Assembly (NCBI GenBank): GCA_947561585.1
Contig: CANNZV010001596.1
Span: 1 to 64,000, forward strand
DNA length: 64,000 nucleotides
Source of the DNA: Caprella mutica
Taxonomy: Eukaryota; Arthropoda; Malacostraca; Amphipoda; Caprellidae
Reading direction: 5' to 3'
Shown: positions 11,568 to 21,597 of the stretch, piece by piece
Layout of the letters: each line of letters opens with the position of its first letter
Position numbering within the stretch: the first letter of the stretch is position 1
The notes under the pieces: generated by a model
Told to the model about the DNA's origin: nothing
Databases searched by the model: none
What the model saw: the letters and a program-made list of their open reading frames with translations, nothing else
Translations under genes and position numbers: made by a program

Positions 11568-11625
11568 AGGGTAAGTTAGGAATTATCGAACAGTTCCACG
11601 TGCTCAATCTTCTAAGAATTGTTTT
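11568..11625. mobile_element. family A MITE, left end only
   Basis: AGGGTAAGTTAGGAATTATC followed by GAACAGTTCCACGTGCTCAA matches the left terminus of family A. No matching right terminus follows before the next copy at 11931, so this is a truncated copy. Confidence 0.7.
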
Positions 11626-11930
11626 CGATAGTTTAACTATTTTTTTTTAATTGACATTTTTTCCATTAATTTTTTTTTACATTTTAACTACTATTTTTAT
11701 TTGCATTTTTTACTTTTTTTTTCATTGTAACTCAAGAAAAAGTAACACTTAAGAATTACTGCATTAATACCTATTAAGATTTTTTTTGACCCTAATACTA
11801 CATGATATTTTTAATGTACTAAATTAGTTTACTTTTGCCAAGTGGATAAATTCTTCAAATTTTTGTAAATGAATAAATAAAAAAACTGTACACGAGTTCA
11901 TAAGATGAGCGAAATATAAAGCATTGATGT
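11626..11930. other. T-rich spacer, nothing recognised
   Basis: Several T-runs of eight or more occur between two family A copies. I see no gene. Confidence 0.45.
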
Positions 11931-12106
11931 AGGGTAAGTTACGAATTATCGGTCAGTATTACATCTTCGGTTATATAAGAAAAAGAGAAAAACAACAATA
12001 TAAAAATAATTATTATTACACAGTGCTATCTAATAACAATTTTTATATCGTTTTTTCTTATATGACCGAAAATGTAGCTACTGACCGATGATTCGTAACT
12101 TACCCT
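11931..12106. mobile_element. family A MITE, complete copy
   Basis: The left end AGGGTAAGTTACGAATTATC and right end GATTCGTAACTTACCCT are inverted repeats of about 50 bp. This 176-bp copy is close to the apparent family consensus and has no frame. Confidence 0.9.
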
Positions 12107-12134
12107 AACTGAGACGAAATTTGATTATATCACC

Positions 12135-12305
12135 AATAGTTGCTTTTCGATCTACGACGATAGATGATGTGACGATAAAACAATCGTAATTAATTAAAAG
12201 TTCGACGAATATTCCCGACGATAGTGTCTTTATTATGATATTTTACGATAAAATACCATCAATATTTACCGTAATGGACAAAAACAGACAATCTGCCGAT
12301 TATAA
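12135..12305 (+). repeat. dispersed repeat family C, copy 1
   Basis: The core ATGATATTTTACGATAAAAT then ACCATCAATATTTACCGTAA is shared with 26540-26690 (same strand) and with 20345-20525 (opposite strand). Similarity spreads over about 150 bp and includes a CGACGATAG-type segment. I found no terminal inverted repeat or target duplication, so the element type is open. Confidence 0.7.
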
Positions 12306-12318
12306 ATTTTCTGACTGT

Positions 12319-12530
12319 AGGGGTTTAACGTCTGCTTCGGAACCAAAGGCCATATCGCTGACGTCAAAAGGAAATTAAATACAAGGGACTGGAAAATGCA
12401 GTCAGAAAGGAAAGTGGCTACAAGAAAACTACCACAGTCGATGACAATGCTAATGAATGCAGAAAAGCTACTCCGTGAATTCAGTCACTTACCAAGATAT
12501 GTGTCGAAAAGGGACACAAGCACCGGAGGC
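12319..12530 (+). repeat. dispersed repeat family D, copy 1 (SINE-like?)
   Basis: GGGGTTTAACGTCTGCTTCG then GAACCAAAGGCCATATCGCT opens a roughly 210-bp sequence shared with 35940-36143. A truncated copy is at 15294-15394 and a reversed fragment at 35624-35676. All full copies start at the same base, as expected for a SINE or a DNA element with a fixed end. I cannot identify a Pol III A/B box, so SINE is only a suggestion. Sequence to about 12660 (GCCTACGAG...CTCGTAG) may belong to it but has no second copy here. Confidence 0.7.
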
Positions 12531-12800
12531 TGCACTCACGGATGGAAGAGGAAAACGAAGAGGTGATAGTAAATGAAGCCTACGAGTCTACCTAACACAA
12601 AATCTAAGACCTCGTAGTTGAAGAGCATAACCCTAGCGTTATCCTCTAAAACTACAAGTAGCGTTAGAAAATGATAAATATGGTACATATAAAAAAAGAC
12701 AATACATAATCCAAATTAAAACAGTCCTGGGCTCAAGGGACGCCACTCCCCTTCTCTTCCATTCACCACAGACAGCTTCAGGATAGAGCCAAAGGGGCTT

Positions 12801-13190
12801 ATATTAACATGAGGGTAATACGAGTAATTATATTAACATGAGGGTAATACGAGTAATTAAACTAACATGAGGGTAATACAAGTAATTAGATTAACATGAG
12901 GGTAATACAAGTAATTATATTAACATGAGGGTAATACAAGTAATTATATTAACATGAGGGTAACACAAGTAATTATATTAAGATGAGGGTAATACAAGTA
13001 ATTATATTAACATGAGGGTAATACAAGTAATTATATTAACATGAGGGTAATACAAGTAATTAGATTAACTTGAGGGTAATGCAAGTAATTATATTAACAT
13101 GAGGGTAATACAAGTAATTAAATGAATTAATACAAGTAACTTATTTACTATGAAGTTGATACAAGTAACTGTAAAGCAATACAAGTAACA
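12801..13190. repeat. 29-bp minisatellite, 11 copies plus decayed tail
   Basis: The unit core is TTAACATGAGGGTAATACAA with 29-base spacing (12806, 12835 and so on). After about 13120 the array decays into ATACAAGTAA-containing fragments. It is not coding. Confidence 0.95.
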
Positions 13191-13930
13191 TTTATTATTT
13201 AACGATATGATAGAAAGGTTCAAATAATTAATATTTAATATCAAGTCTACAATTCTTTTTAATCCATGCGTGAGGTCTGTATTTTAAAATGATAGATTAA
13301 ATAATACCCATTATTATCTATCTATAATATCCATTATTATCGATATCACGCTGACGATGATGTTCGAGTTCGGAATAAAATACCCTCATTTTCCTATTAT
13401 ACTGTAGCTAAAAGGTACGGAATATAATTATAGTAATTGCCACCCTCTGGCTCGAATGATAATCATTTTAATCTGCTGATTGGCAGTTCATATCGAAGCT
13501 ATTGAGTGGAATAGAAATTAAAGTCAGCATTTCATTTATATATTAATTCAGTTAATAAATTAATGCCGAGTTACTTAAATATGCCAGTAATTTAAATCTT
13601 TAATCAGTAAAACGTGTTTTTTTTTGACAGAAGAAACAGAAATTTAATTTAATATGACGAACGGTATTTTTAGTGTGATCGTATCTAGGATACTATATCT
13701 CTTCCATTTATTTGTCATTAGAGTTCATTTTAATTGTAAAATAGGCTTCACTTAGTCCTTATTTCTTTTAATGAACACACATACAAATAACATTAACATG
13801 GTTTACAAGCATACATATATGTATGATTGGAGATAAGTGTATAGGATTAAAGATTGTCATTATTATATCGTGTATAAACAAACTACTATAGTCAATTGCT
13901 TATAAATGACTAACTATAATAACAATTTTA
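13191..13930. other. AT-rich spacer, nothing recognised
   Basis: Unique AT-rich sequence. I found no gene, paired termini or array in it. Confidence 0.45.
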
Positions 13931-14840
13931 CTAATTCTGTCTCATCACTGCTCCTGTTTCACTGTATTCTGTCACAGTCACTGCTCCTGTTTCACTGTAT
14001 TCTGTCTCAGTCACTGCTCCTGTTTCACTGTATTCTGTCTCAGTCACTGCTCCTGTTTCACTGTATTCTGTCACAGTCACTGCTCCTGTTTCACTGTATT
14101 CCTTCTCAGTCACTGCTCCTGTTTCACTGTATTCAGTCACAGTCACTGCTCCTGTTTCACTGTATTCAGTCACAGTCACTGCTCCTGTTTCACTGTATTC
14201 TGTCTCAGTCACTGCTCCTGTTTCACTGTATTCTGTCACAGTCACTGCTCCTGTTTCACTGTATTCTGTCACAGTCACTGCTCCTGTTTCACTGTATTCT
14301 GTCTCAGTCACTGCTCCTGTTTCACTGTATTCCTTCTCAGTCACTGCTCCTGTTTCACTGTATTCCTTCTCAGTCACTGCTCCTGTTTCACTGTTTCCTG
14401 TCTCAGTCACTGCTCCTGTTTCACTGTTTCCTGTCTCAGTCACTGTATTCCTTCACAGTCACTGCTCCTGTTTCACTGTATTCCTTCTCAGTCACTGTAT
14501 TCCTTCACAGTCACTGCTCCTGTTTCACTGTATTCTGTCTCAGTCACTGCTCCTGTTTTACTGTATTCCTTCTCAGTCACTGCTCCTGTTTCACTGTATT
14601 AATTCTCAGTCACTGCTCCTGTTTCCTGTCTCAGTCACTGTTCCTGTTTCACTGTATTCCTTCTCAGTCACTGCTCCTGTTTCACTGTATTCCTTCTCAG
14701 TCACTGTATTCCTTCACAGTCACTGCTCCTGTTTCACTGTATTCCTTCTCAGTCACTGCTCCTGTTTCACTGTATTCCTTCTCAGTCACTGCTCGTGTTT
14801 CACTGTATTCCTTCACAGTCACTGGTCGTGTTTCATTACA
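13931..14840. repeat. 33-bp minisatellite, about 27 copies
   Basis: The unit begins CACTGCTCCTGTTTCACTGT and ends CTGTCTCAGT or CCTTCTCAGT. At 33 bp it keeps frame, so an 11-residue repeat (SQSLLLFHCIL on plus, TETEYSETGAV on minus) runs through both strands. Several units are internally shortened after 14440, breaking the minus frame. With no flanking gene structure I regard it as non-coding. Confidence 0.95.
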
Positions 14841-15293
14841 AGTTTCAATACGCAGGACGTTTCATGGCTGAATTCCAACTCCATTGTTCGTCTAATCCAA
14901 TTTCCAGAGATCGCTATCGCTATTTTTGAATCAATATTCGTAGCGGGTTCTTTTTCCCTATCACCGTTCACTAACTCTACTGATGGAAGGCTCTGTTGAT
15001 TTGACAGCTGTATTATTCGATGAGAAACCAATTGGCTTAAATTAAACGCTTGAGAGAGATATTCAGCTACGTATGATGTTTAATCATTTCAGTTAACGTC
15101 TGCTTGAGACACCAATTGGATTAAATTCTTAGACCAGACTGTATAAACTGGTAAAATTTTCACCAAGAAATCATAATATACTAATAGAGTCGAAATCCAC
15201 GCATCGGATTTATTGGTATAAAAAGAAGCACAAAAGTCTACGGTGCAGAGTGATATTTCAAACAGTCATGGGGTAGTTTGATTTAATTCAGAA
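14841..15293. other. spacer, possible scrap of family D
   Basis: Mostly unique. TTAACGTCTGCTTGAGACACC near 15093-15113 resembles the first bases of family D, but the match is too short to call. No gene seen. Confidence 0.4.
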
Positions 15294-15394
15294 GGGAGGT
15301 TTAACGTCTGCTTCGGAACCAAAGACCATATCACTAATGTCAAAAGGAAATTAAATACAAGGGACTGGAAGAAGCAGTCAGAAAGGAAAGGAAC
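15294..15394 (+). repeat. dispersed repeat family D, copy 2 (3' truncated)
   Basis: AGGTTTAACGTCTGCTTCGG through GCAGTCAGAAAGGAAAG matches the first 100 bases of the copies at 12319 and 35940. Similarity then stops abruptly. Confidence 0.8.
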
Positions 15395-15938
15395 TAAGTT
15401 ACATACATTGACTTAAATGTAAAATTGATATAATTCATTACCATGCTTGTTCACCATGTAAAAATGTTACTTAATACCATCATTAATTAATATAATTAAT
15501 TAATACTAGTTAGCAATGTAATTTTCATTTAAAATACCAACACATTCAATTCCTTTAAAATAGTCACATCAATGCAGGTCGTAAGAATTTATTTTGTTCC
15601 CTCATCTAATTAAATTGATAATAACCCTCTAAAGAACTTGTTGATGAGAACTAAATCAAAACATTTTATCGTGTATTTCATTCCCTGTTCCTTCTAAGTG
15701 TGAGTAAGTGTGACTAAGATCTCTTGAGATGACTTGTAGTGTTCAAATAAATTCTTCAGAGAAAATATGCAGTGTGAAGTGTTAGAACTCTCTTTGAGAT
15801 GAGGGGAATGGACTGCAATCGTCCTGAATATTCACACGAAAATACGAGATATTTCGTGTAGTTCCAATAGGTGGCATCTCTAAGGTTAGAAATTAGAAGG
15901 TCACTATTACTAAGTCTAACAACTAAGAATATAGTTTA
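15395..15938. other. AT-rich spacer, nothing recognised
   Basis: Unique sequence with no gene, array or paired termini seen. Confidence 0.45.
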
Positions 15939-16387
15939 AAAATATTGTTCCTAGCGGATAAGTTATTTAGGATAATGCTTTTAAGGTTACTAACTCATTG
16001 ATTGGCTATGGAGATTGATCAATAAGTGTATCGTGGGGTCGTGACGCCCCCCGAACCCCCCTGCCAGGTCACAAAGCAATCAAGAACTGTGCAGTACAAC
16101 AAGCTAGCGGATACAACAAACTACATTACAGCCATCAATGTCGAGAGTTTCAGAGTTTTCATTATTTGAAATGTAGTTTAATTCAACTCATAACTATAAG
16201 CAAGGAGGAGGAGCCAAGAGGGGGTGGAGCACTAACGGTTTAGTGCTCCGCCCCCTCTTGGCATTATTCTTGTAGCACTGTATCAATATAAACTTATGCG
16301 GTAGAGACAATATCTCAAAAACCTTAGGCGCTGTTTACTATTTTTTAAATTTCAGACGGAAGAAACATAACCTTTTTGGGAATACCG
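15939..16387 (+). mobile_element. dispersed element family E, copy 1
   Basis: This matches 27800-28285 over its whole length in the same orientation. Anchors are AATATTGTTCCTAGCGGATA, GATTGGCTATGGAGATTGA, GTGCAGTACAACAA, TTTAGTGCTCC, TATGCGGTAGA and GACGGAAGAAACATAA. A fragment recurs at 31355-31445. There are no clear terminal inverted repeats and no frame. A C-rich stretch near 16045-16066 is present in all copies. It could be a solo LTR, a Helitron-like or another non-autonomous element; I cannot decide. Confidence 0.7.
16213..16262. other. 22-bp near-perfect hairpin in family E
   Basis: GCCAAGAGGGGGTGGAGCAC at 16213 pairs with GTGCTCCGCCCCCTCTTGGC ending at 16262. The full stem of 22 bp has one mismatch (a possible G-T pair) and the loop is six bases (16235-16240). 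The other full family E copy keeps only a decayed version near 28050-28105. Confidence 0.9.
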
Positions 16388-16466
16388 GTTGCAATACATA
16401 TACACTTCCCAATTGGTGTGTTGCAATACATATACACTTCCCAATTGGTGTGTTTCAATACATATG
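16388..16466. repeat. 32-bp repeat, 2.4 copies
   Basis: TTGCAATACATATACACTTC begins at 16389 and again at 16421. A partial third copy (TTTCAATACATATG) starts at 16453. This is a very young or small array. Confidence 0.9.
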
Positions 16467-16578
16467 TTTTGTAGTTAATGTGAATATTAACACATGATTA
16501 TCAACTTGATTTTACCTATATTGATTGATCTATGGTATCAGAATTTGATGATTAATTTATTTTCTAATATGCATTTCC

Positions 16579-16990
16579 GTTCCTCACCACCATTCCATGT
16601 ATTTCTCTAGTTCCTCACCGCCATTTCATGTATTTCCTAGTTCCTCACCGCCATTTCATGTATTTCCTAGTTCCTCACCGCCATTCCATGTATTTCCCTG
16701 AGTTCCTCACCGCCATTCCATGTATTTCTTTAGTTCCTCACCGCTATTTTATGTATTTCCCAAGTTCCTCACCGCCATTCCATGTATTTACCAAGTTCCT
16801 CACCGCCATTTCATGTATTTCCCAAGTTCCTCATCGCCATTTCATGTATTTCCCAAGTTCCTCACCGCCATTTCATGTATTTCCTAGTTCCTCATCGCCT
16901 TTCCATGTATTTCTTAGTTCCTCACCGCCATTTCATGTATTTCCCAAGTTCCTCACCGCCATTCCATGTATTTCCTAGTTCCTCACCGCT
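16579..16990. repeat. 30/31-bp minisatellite, about 14 copies
   Basis: The unit core is TTCCTCACCGCCATTTCATG followed by TATTTCCTAG or TATTTCCCAAG, giving 30- and 31-bp versions. The mixed lengths shift the frame repeatedly, so the short plus-strand frames here are not genes. Confidence 0.95.
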
Positions 16991-17543
16991 ACCTGTTCCC
17001 GTTGGTTTACTTTTCCCAAAGAGCCTGAGGGAGGGAGACCGCAAACTAAGTTACCAACACAGACAATTCTCTAACTTCGTTAGAATATTTCCAGTCACAG
17101 CTGAGCGTAGCTTTTTATTTTCGACTTCCAATCAAGATTCACTGGTATTTTTATTCAAAAATATACAAATCTTCACCATCAGTTTCTAACAGAAAGGTAG
17201 AAACTATTTCTCCTGTTTCGAGAGAGATGAAATAATTCACGTACTTTCAATATTGATGATATATCGGACTGAGAGGATAACCATTTCATCTTATTACCTT
17301 CGCTAAATTGCAAAAGGTTATGTTTTAGTCTACATTTATTTATTTGTAATATTGTTATTTGCATAACTCAAACGATTGGTAATTATCCAGAGACCATTTC
17401 ATTAGATTTTGGGAATGATTGGGTGAAAGGTCAAGGTCATTCATAACCCAAGAAATATTGGATGATCAATTTCATTTATTTAAACGGGGCGAAGGTATGT
17501 GCTCTACAATAATCCGTTCTGGTTATTCCATGTTTTAGACTAG
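16991..17543. other. spacer, weakly repeated sequence
   Basis: Mostly unique. About 60 bases near 17304-17368 (AAATTGCAAAAGGTTATGTT and following) resemble 37629-37690. The match is loose and may mark an old dispersed repeat. No gene seen. Confidence 0.35.
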
Positions 17544-17691
17544 GCTAGGTCTCCTATTTTGAATTTATGTAAGACATTGCCCCAGGGTGGCATCCTTCCA
17601 CCACTTCTATTTCTGGTATTTATGCCGATACTGATGGTGAGTAATATTGGATATCTCCTACATTCAGAAAGGTACAATGAACATGACTGAT
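17544..17691 (+). pseudogene. LINE reverse-transcriptase fragment
   Basis: Between an in-frame TAG (17541) and TGA (ends 17691) the plus strand reads through LPQGGILPPLLFLVF. That is the conserved reverse-transcriptase block with the form PQG-x-x-L-x-P-x-LF found in non-LTR retrotransposons. The usual S of LSP is P here. Only about 49 codons remain, with no catalytic YxDD box in frame and no start, so it is a dead fragment. The orientation is plus, opposite to the LINE remnant at 36.2-36.9 kb. The clade cannot be told from this piece. Confidence 0.6.
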
Positions 17692-17905
17692 ACCTATTTA
17701 CATGAACACCCTTCTTTTACAATGAGCAGATATACATTGGGTTCATTCTCGTTCATATTAACAAATATATATTTACTTAAGAAGGTTTGTTGTGAACCAA
17801 AAAAATAAACAAATGTGAATAAGTAAACAAATGGTCTAAATATTATATTTTACGTTTCATTTTTATGAATACTGAAACATTAGTTTTGTATACAAAAAGG
17901 AAACG

Positions 17906-19620
17906 ACTGCTCACAGTTACCGTACAAGGGGCGTTAATATTTAATATTTAATAGGGTAACTACTCAATTACCGTATGCTCACAGTTACCGTACAAGGGGC
18001 GTTAACATTTGATAGGGTAACTACTCAATTACCGTATGCTCACAGTTACCGTACAAGGGGCGTTAATATTTGATAGGGTAACTACTCAATTACCGTATGC
18101 TCACAGTTACCGTACAAGGGGCGTTAATATTTAATAGGGTAACTACTCAATTACCGTATGCTCACAGTTACCGTACAAGGGGCGTTAACATTTAATAGGG
18201 TAACTACTCAATTACCGTATGCTCACAGTTACCGTACAAGGGGCGTTAATATTTAATAGGGTAACTACTCTATTACCGTATGCTCACAGTTACCGTACAA
18301 GGGGCGTTAACATTTAATAGGGTAACTACTCTATTACCGTATGCTCACAGTTACCGTACAAGGGGCGTTAATATTTAATAGGGTAACTACTCTATTACCG
18401 TATGCTCACAGTTACCGTACAAGGGGCGTTAATATTTAATAGGGTAACTACTCTATTACCGTATGCTCACAGTTACCGTACAAGAGGCGTTAACATTTAA
18501 TAGGGTAACTACTCAATTACCGTATGCTCACAGTTACCGTACAAGGGGCGTTAATATTTAATAGGGTAACTACTCAATTACCGTATGCTCACAGTTACCG
18601 TACAAGAGGCGTTAATATTTAATAGGGTAACTACTCTATTACCGTATGCTCACAGTTACCGTACAAGGGGCGTTAATATTTAATAGGGTAACTACTCTAT
18701 TACCGTATGCTCACAGTTACCGTACAAGGGGCGTTAATATTTAATAGGGTAACTACTCTATTACCGTATGCTCACAGTTACCGTACAAGAGGCGTTAATA
18801 TTTAATAGGGTAACTACTCTATTACCGTATGCTCACAGTTACCGTACAAGGGGCGTTAATATTTAATAGGGTAACTACTCTATTACCGTATGCTCACAGT
18901 TACCGTACAAGAGGCGTTAATATTTAATAGGGTAACTACTCTATTACCGTATGCTCACAGTTACCGTACAAGGGGCGTTAATATTTAATAGGGTAACTAC
19001 TCTATTACCGTATGCTCACAGTTACCGTACAAGGGGCGTTAATATTTAATAGGGTAACTACTCTATTACCGTATGCTCACAGTTACCGTACAAGGGGCGT
19101 TAATATTTAATAGGGTAACTACTCTATTACCGTATGCTCACAGTTACCGTACAAGGGGCGTTAATATTTAATAGGGTAACTACTCTATTACCGTATGCTC
19201 ACAGTTACCGTACAAGGGGCGTTAATATTTAATAGGGTAACTACTCAATTACCGTATGCTCACAGTTACCGTACAAGAGGCGTTAACATTTAATAGGGTA
19301 ACTACTCAATTACCGTATGCTCACAGTTACCGTACAAGGGGCGTTAACATTTAATATTTAATAGGGTAACTGCTCAATTACCGTATGATCACAGTTACCG
19401 TACAAGGGGCGTTAACATTTAATATTTAATAGGGTAACTACTCTATTACCGTATGCTCACAGTTACCGTACAAGGGGCGTTAACATTTAATATTTAATAG
19501 GGTAACTACTCAATTACCGTATGCTCACAGTTACCGTACAAGGGGCGTTAACATTTAATATTTAATAGGGTAACTACTCAATTACCGTATGCTCACAGTT
19601 ACCGTACAAGGGGCGTTAAT
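17906..19620. repeat. 61-bp satellite built from a MITE terminus, about 27 copies
   Basis: Each unit starts AGGGTAACTACTCAATTACC, continues through TGCTCACAGTTACCGTACAA and GGGGCGTTA, and ends with a short ATATTTAAT spacer. Starts are 61 bases apart (18014, 18075 and so on). Four late units carry a second ATATTTAAT and measure 70 bp. The last unit (19567) is itself the left inverted repeat of the MITE at 19567-19724, so the array is an amplified transposon end plus flank. The first unit (17906-17952) lacks its own first 24 bases. Confidence 0.95.
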
Positions 19621-19724
19621 GTAAGTCATTAGCCAATCTGAATGTTTAAAATTTTACTTAACCTATCATGACGTAACACTCACTTTACGGTAACTGTGAG
19701 CAGTCGGTAATTGAGTAGTTACCC
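19567..19724. mobile_element. family H MITE at the end of the 61-bp array
   Basis: The left arm AGGGTAACTACTCAATTACC and the reverse complement of the right arm, GGGGTAACTACTCAATTACC, continue as inverted repeats for about 50 bp (through CTCACAGTTACCGTA). The centre (GTCATTAGCCAATCTGAATG to CTATCATGACGTAACACTCA) is shared with 34238-34396 in reverse. It is 158 bp with no frame. The left arm has GTATGC and the right GACTGC; only the GTATGC arm is amplified. Confidence 0.9.
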
Positions 19725-20344
19725 CGTATAATTTATAATTTTTTATGTTTTTATCAAATAAATAAGAATTAGATTAGGTGATACGCATTAAATATTACAT
19801 ATTTATTTAATGACTAAAAAGACTTACGAGTTATGATTAACCCCTTTTGCCTAAGGTGACATATATGTACCTTTTCAAAGATGTATTTGGCGCGTTTTTT
19901 AATATTTTCCTTAAAAGACCGAAAAAACTTTTAAAAATATTAGAGCACATTAGTACGCTTTTATTAGTTAAGAACAATAGTGATTTATTTAAATAATATT
20001 TCTTTCTTTCGTTTTTATCTATCTATTACAAGAACATCATAAAAATTCTCATTTTTACACGTTCAAATTATTTCAGGGCATGAGAGGTTAATTAAAAAGC
20101 GCAATGTTAACCTGATTTCAAATCAAGAAGAAACCTCTCTTTATTTCGTCACTAATGGTTGCTAAGTACATGGGGTGACTCTGTAGACTATATCCAATTA
20201 GTGGGAGTGTTTGGAACAGATAAATAGAGAAAATAGAAGACTTTGTCTATCTCAAGAGCTTGGCAAAGATAGACACATTACACTTGATTATCTCTTCTCT
20301 TGATATGAAGAAATAAGATCAAAACTTTTGAGAAATCTACACGT
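19725..20344. other. AT-rich spacer, nothing recognised
   Basis: Unique sequence with no gene, array or paired termini seen. Confidence 0.45.
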
Positions 20345-20525
20345 ATCACAGTCGGTAAATTCTGCCATTGTCCGTTACGGTAAATATTTATAGTATTTTA
20401 TCGTAAAATATCATAATTTTAAACATTATCATCTGAAATCGGGAATGTCAGACGAAAAACTTTTCAAATTCATTATAAATTACGATGGATTTTCATCGAA
20501 TTACTTATTGCCACAGCTTTTATCA
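20345..20525 (-). repeat. dispersed repeat family C, copy 2 (reverse)
   Basis: The reverse complement contains ATGATATTTTACGATAAAAT, ATATTTACCGTAACGGACAA and a CGTCTGACATTCCCGA segment that match the copies at 12135 and 26540. Confidence 0.7.
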
Positions 20526-21597
20526 CTTTTTATCTTTGATTATAATCTCCTTTCGAAAATTATAATTTTCTGAAGGATTGCCCCTGTCATATAAATTTTA
20601 CAACTAATATTACTCACACAAAATCACTAAAAATATATTACAAAGCGAAGATTTCTAAGGATCTAACACATTTCCTACTCAATATTTAGCGGCGTAAGAA
20701 TTTCAACTGTTTATTTTGAATACAATAGAAAAGATGTGACACATTCTAAAGCTCTACTTCTAGAACAACAGGACACAATGGGATGTACACAATAGCTATC
20801 CATTGTACTTCCCCATGAAGAGGTCGTACAATGAGCAGGTGGTCCGACAAATGCCTCTGAGTCCTAAAAGCTACGGGCGACTAAGGGTCCTATTGATTTT
20901 CTATACTTTTTGCGGTGTTCAAAAGGCGTAATTGTTAGTTCTGGATTATAATATTAGGATAAGAAAAGGAAACGAGTAGAGTTAGGAACAATGAAGAGGT
21001 GGCAATTGTCTAAGGGATCTTTGCTATCATAAATTTAGTATAATTAGTTGTAAAATAATGTATATGAAACTTTAGTATAAATTACGAAATATTAAACCTT
21101 CAATTAATCAGTTGATATTTTTACTAACAAATGGTGTAAATTACAATGATTTACTAACATGTAACTCTCACATTAGATAATTACTAAGTAATTATCTGTA
21201 CTAGACAGCATAGATTGGAAGATTGACTTCTAATGTAAACTAATTAGCACTAATCTTTTACTTAGGGGTTGTAATAAATATTAAGCTAATCAGTTTATGT
21301 AGCACAAACACTAATTTGTAGTACTTAAACAGGTAGATTAACGTCTTGTGTAAGACCCATTCTGTACTAGCGAAAAAACGCTGCGTTTTAATCGCCCAGT
21401 TTACGCCTCTTAAAATTCAATCTATACTAGGCGGTAAAAACGCTGCGTTTTGTTATATTCGTTCGGGCATCATCACTCGTTCTTTTGATGGTGATTTAGT
21501 TGAGGCCTGAGAGTAGACTGTAAATTTAAGGTAATGTACTTTAGGGAAGTACTTTGTACTTTAGGGGAGATAAAGTACAAAGACCTAGCAAACCTTA
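20526..21597. other. spacer with one direct repeat
   Basis: Mostly unique. At 21365-21455 a segment CTGTACTAG...AAAAACGCTGCGTTTT is repeated once (CTATACTAGG...AAAAACGCTGCGTTTT) about 60 bases on. The core AAACGCTGCGTTT is close to palindromic. No gene seen. Confidence 0.45.

Noticed and set aside
13906..14871. Frames with 11-residue repeats on both strands
   Set aside because: A 33-bp minisatellite with internally shortened units and no gene context.
17906..19620. CRISPR array
   Set aside because: Repeats are directly adjacent with identical short spacers, the units are transposon ends, there are no cas genes and the DNA is eukaryotic.
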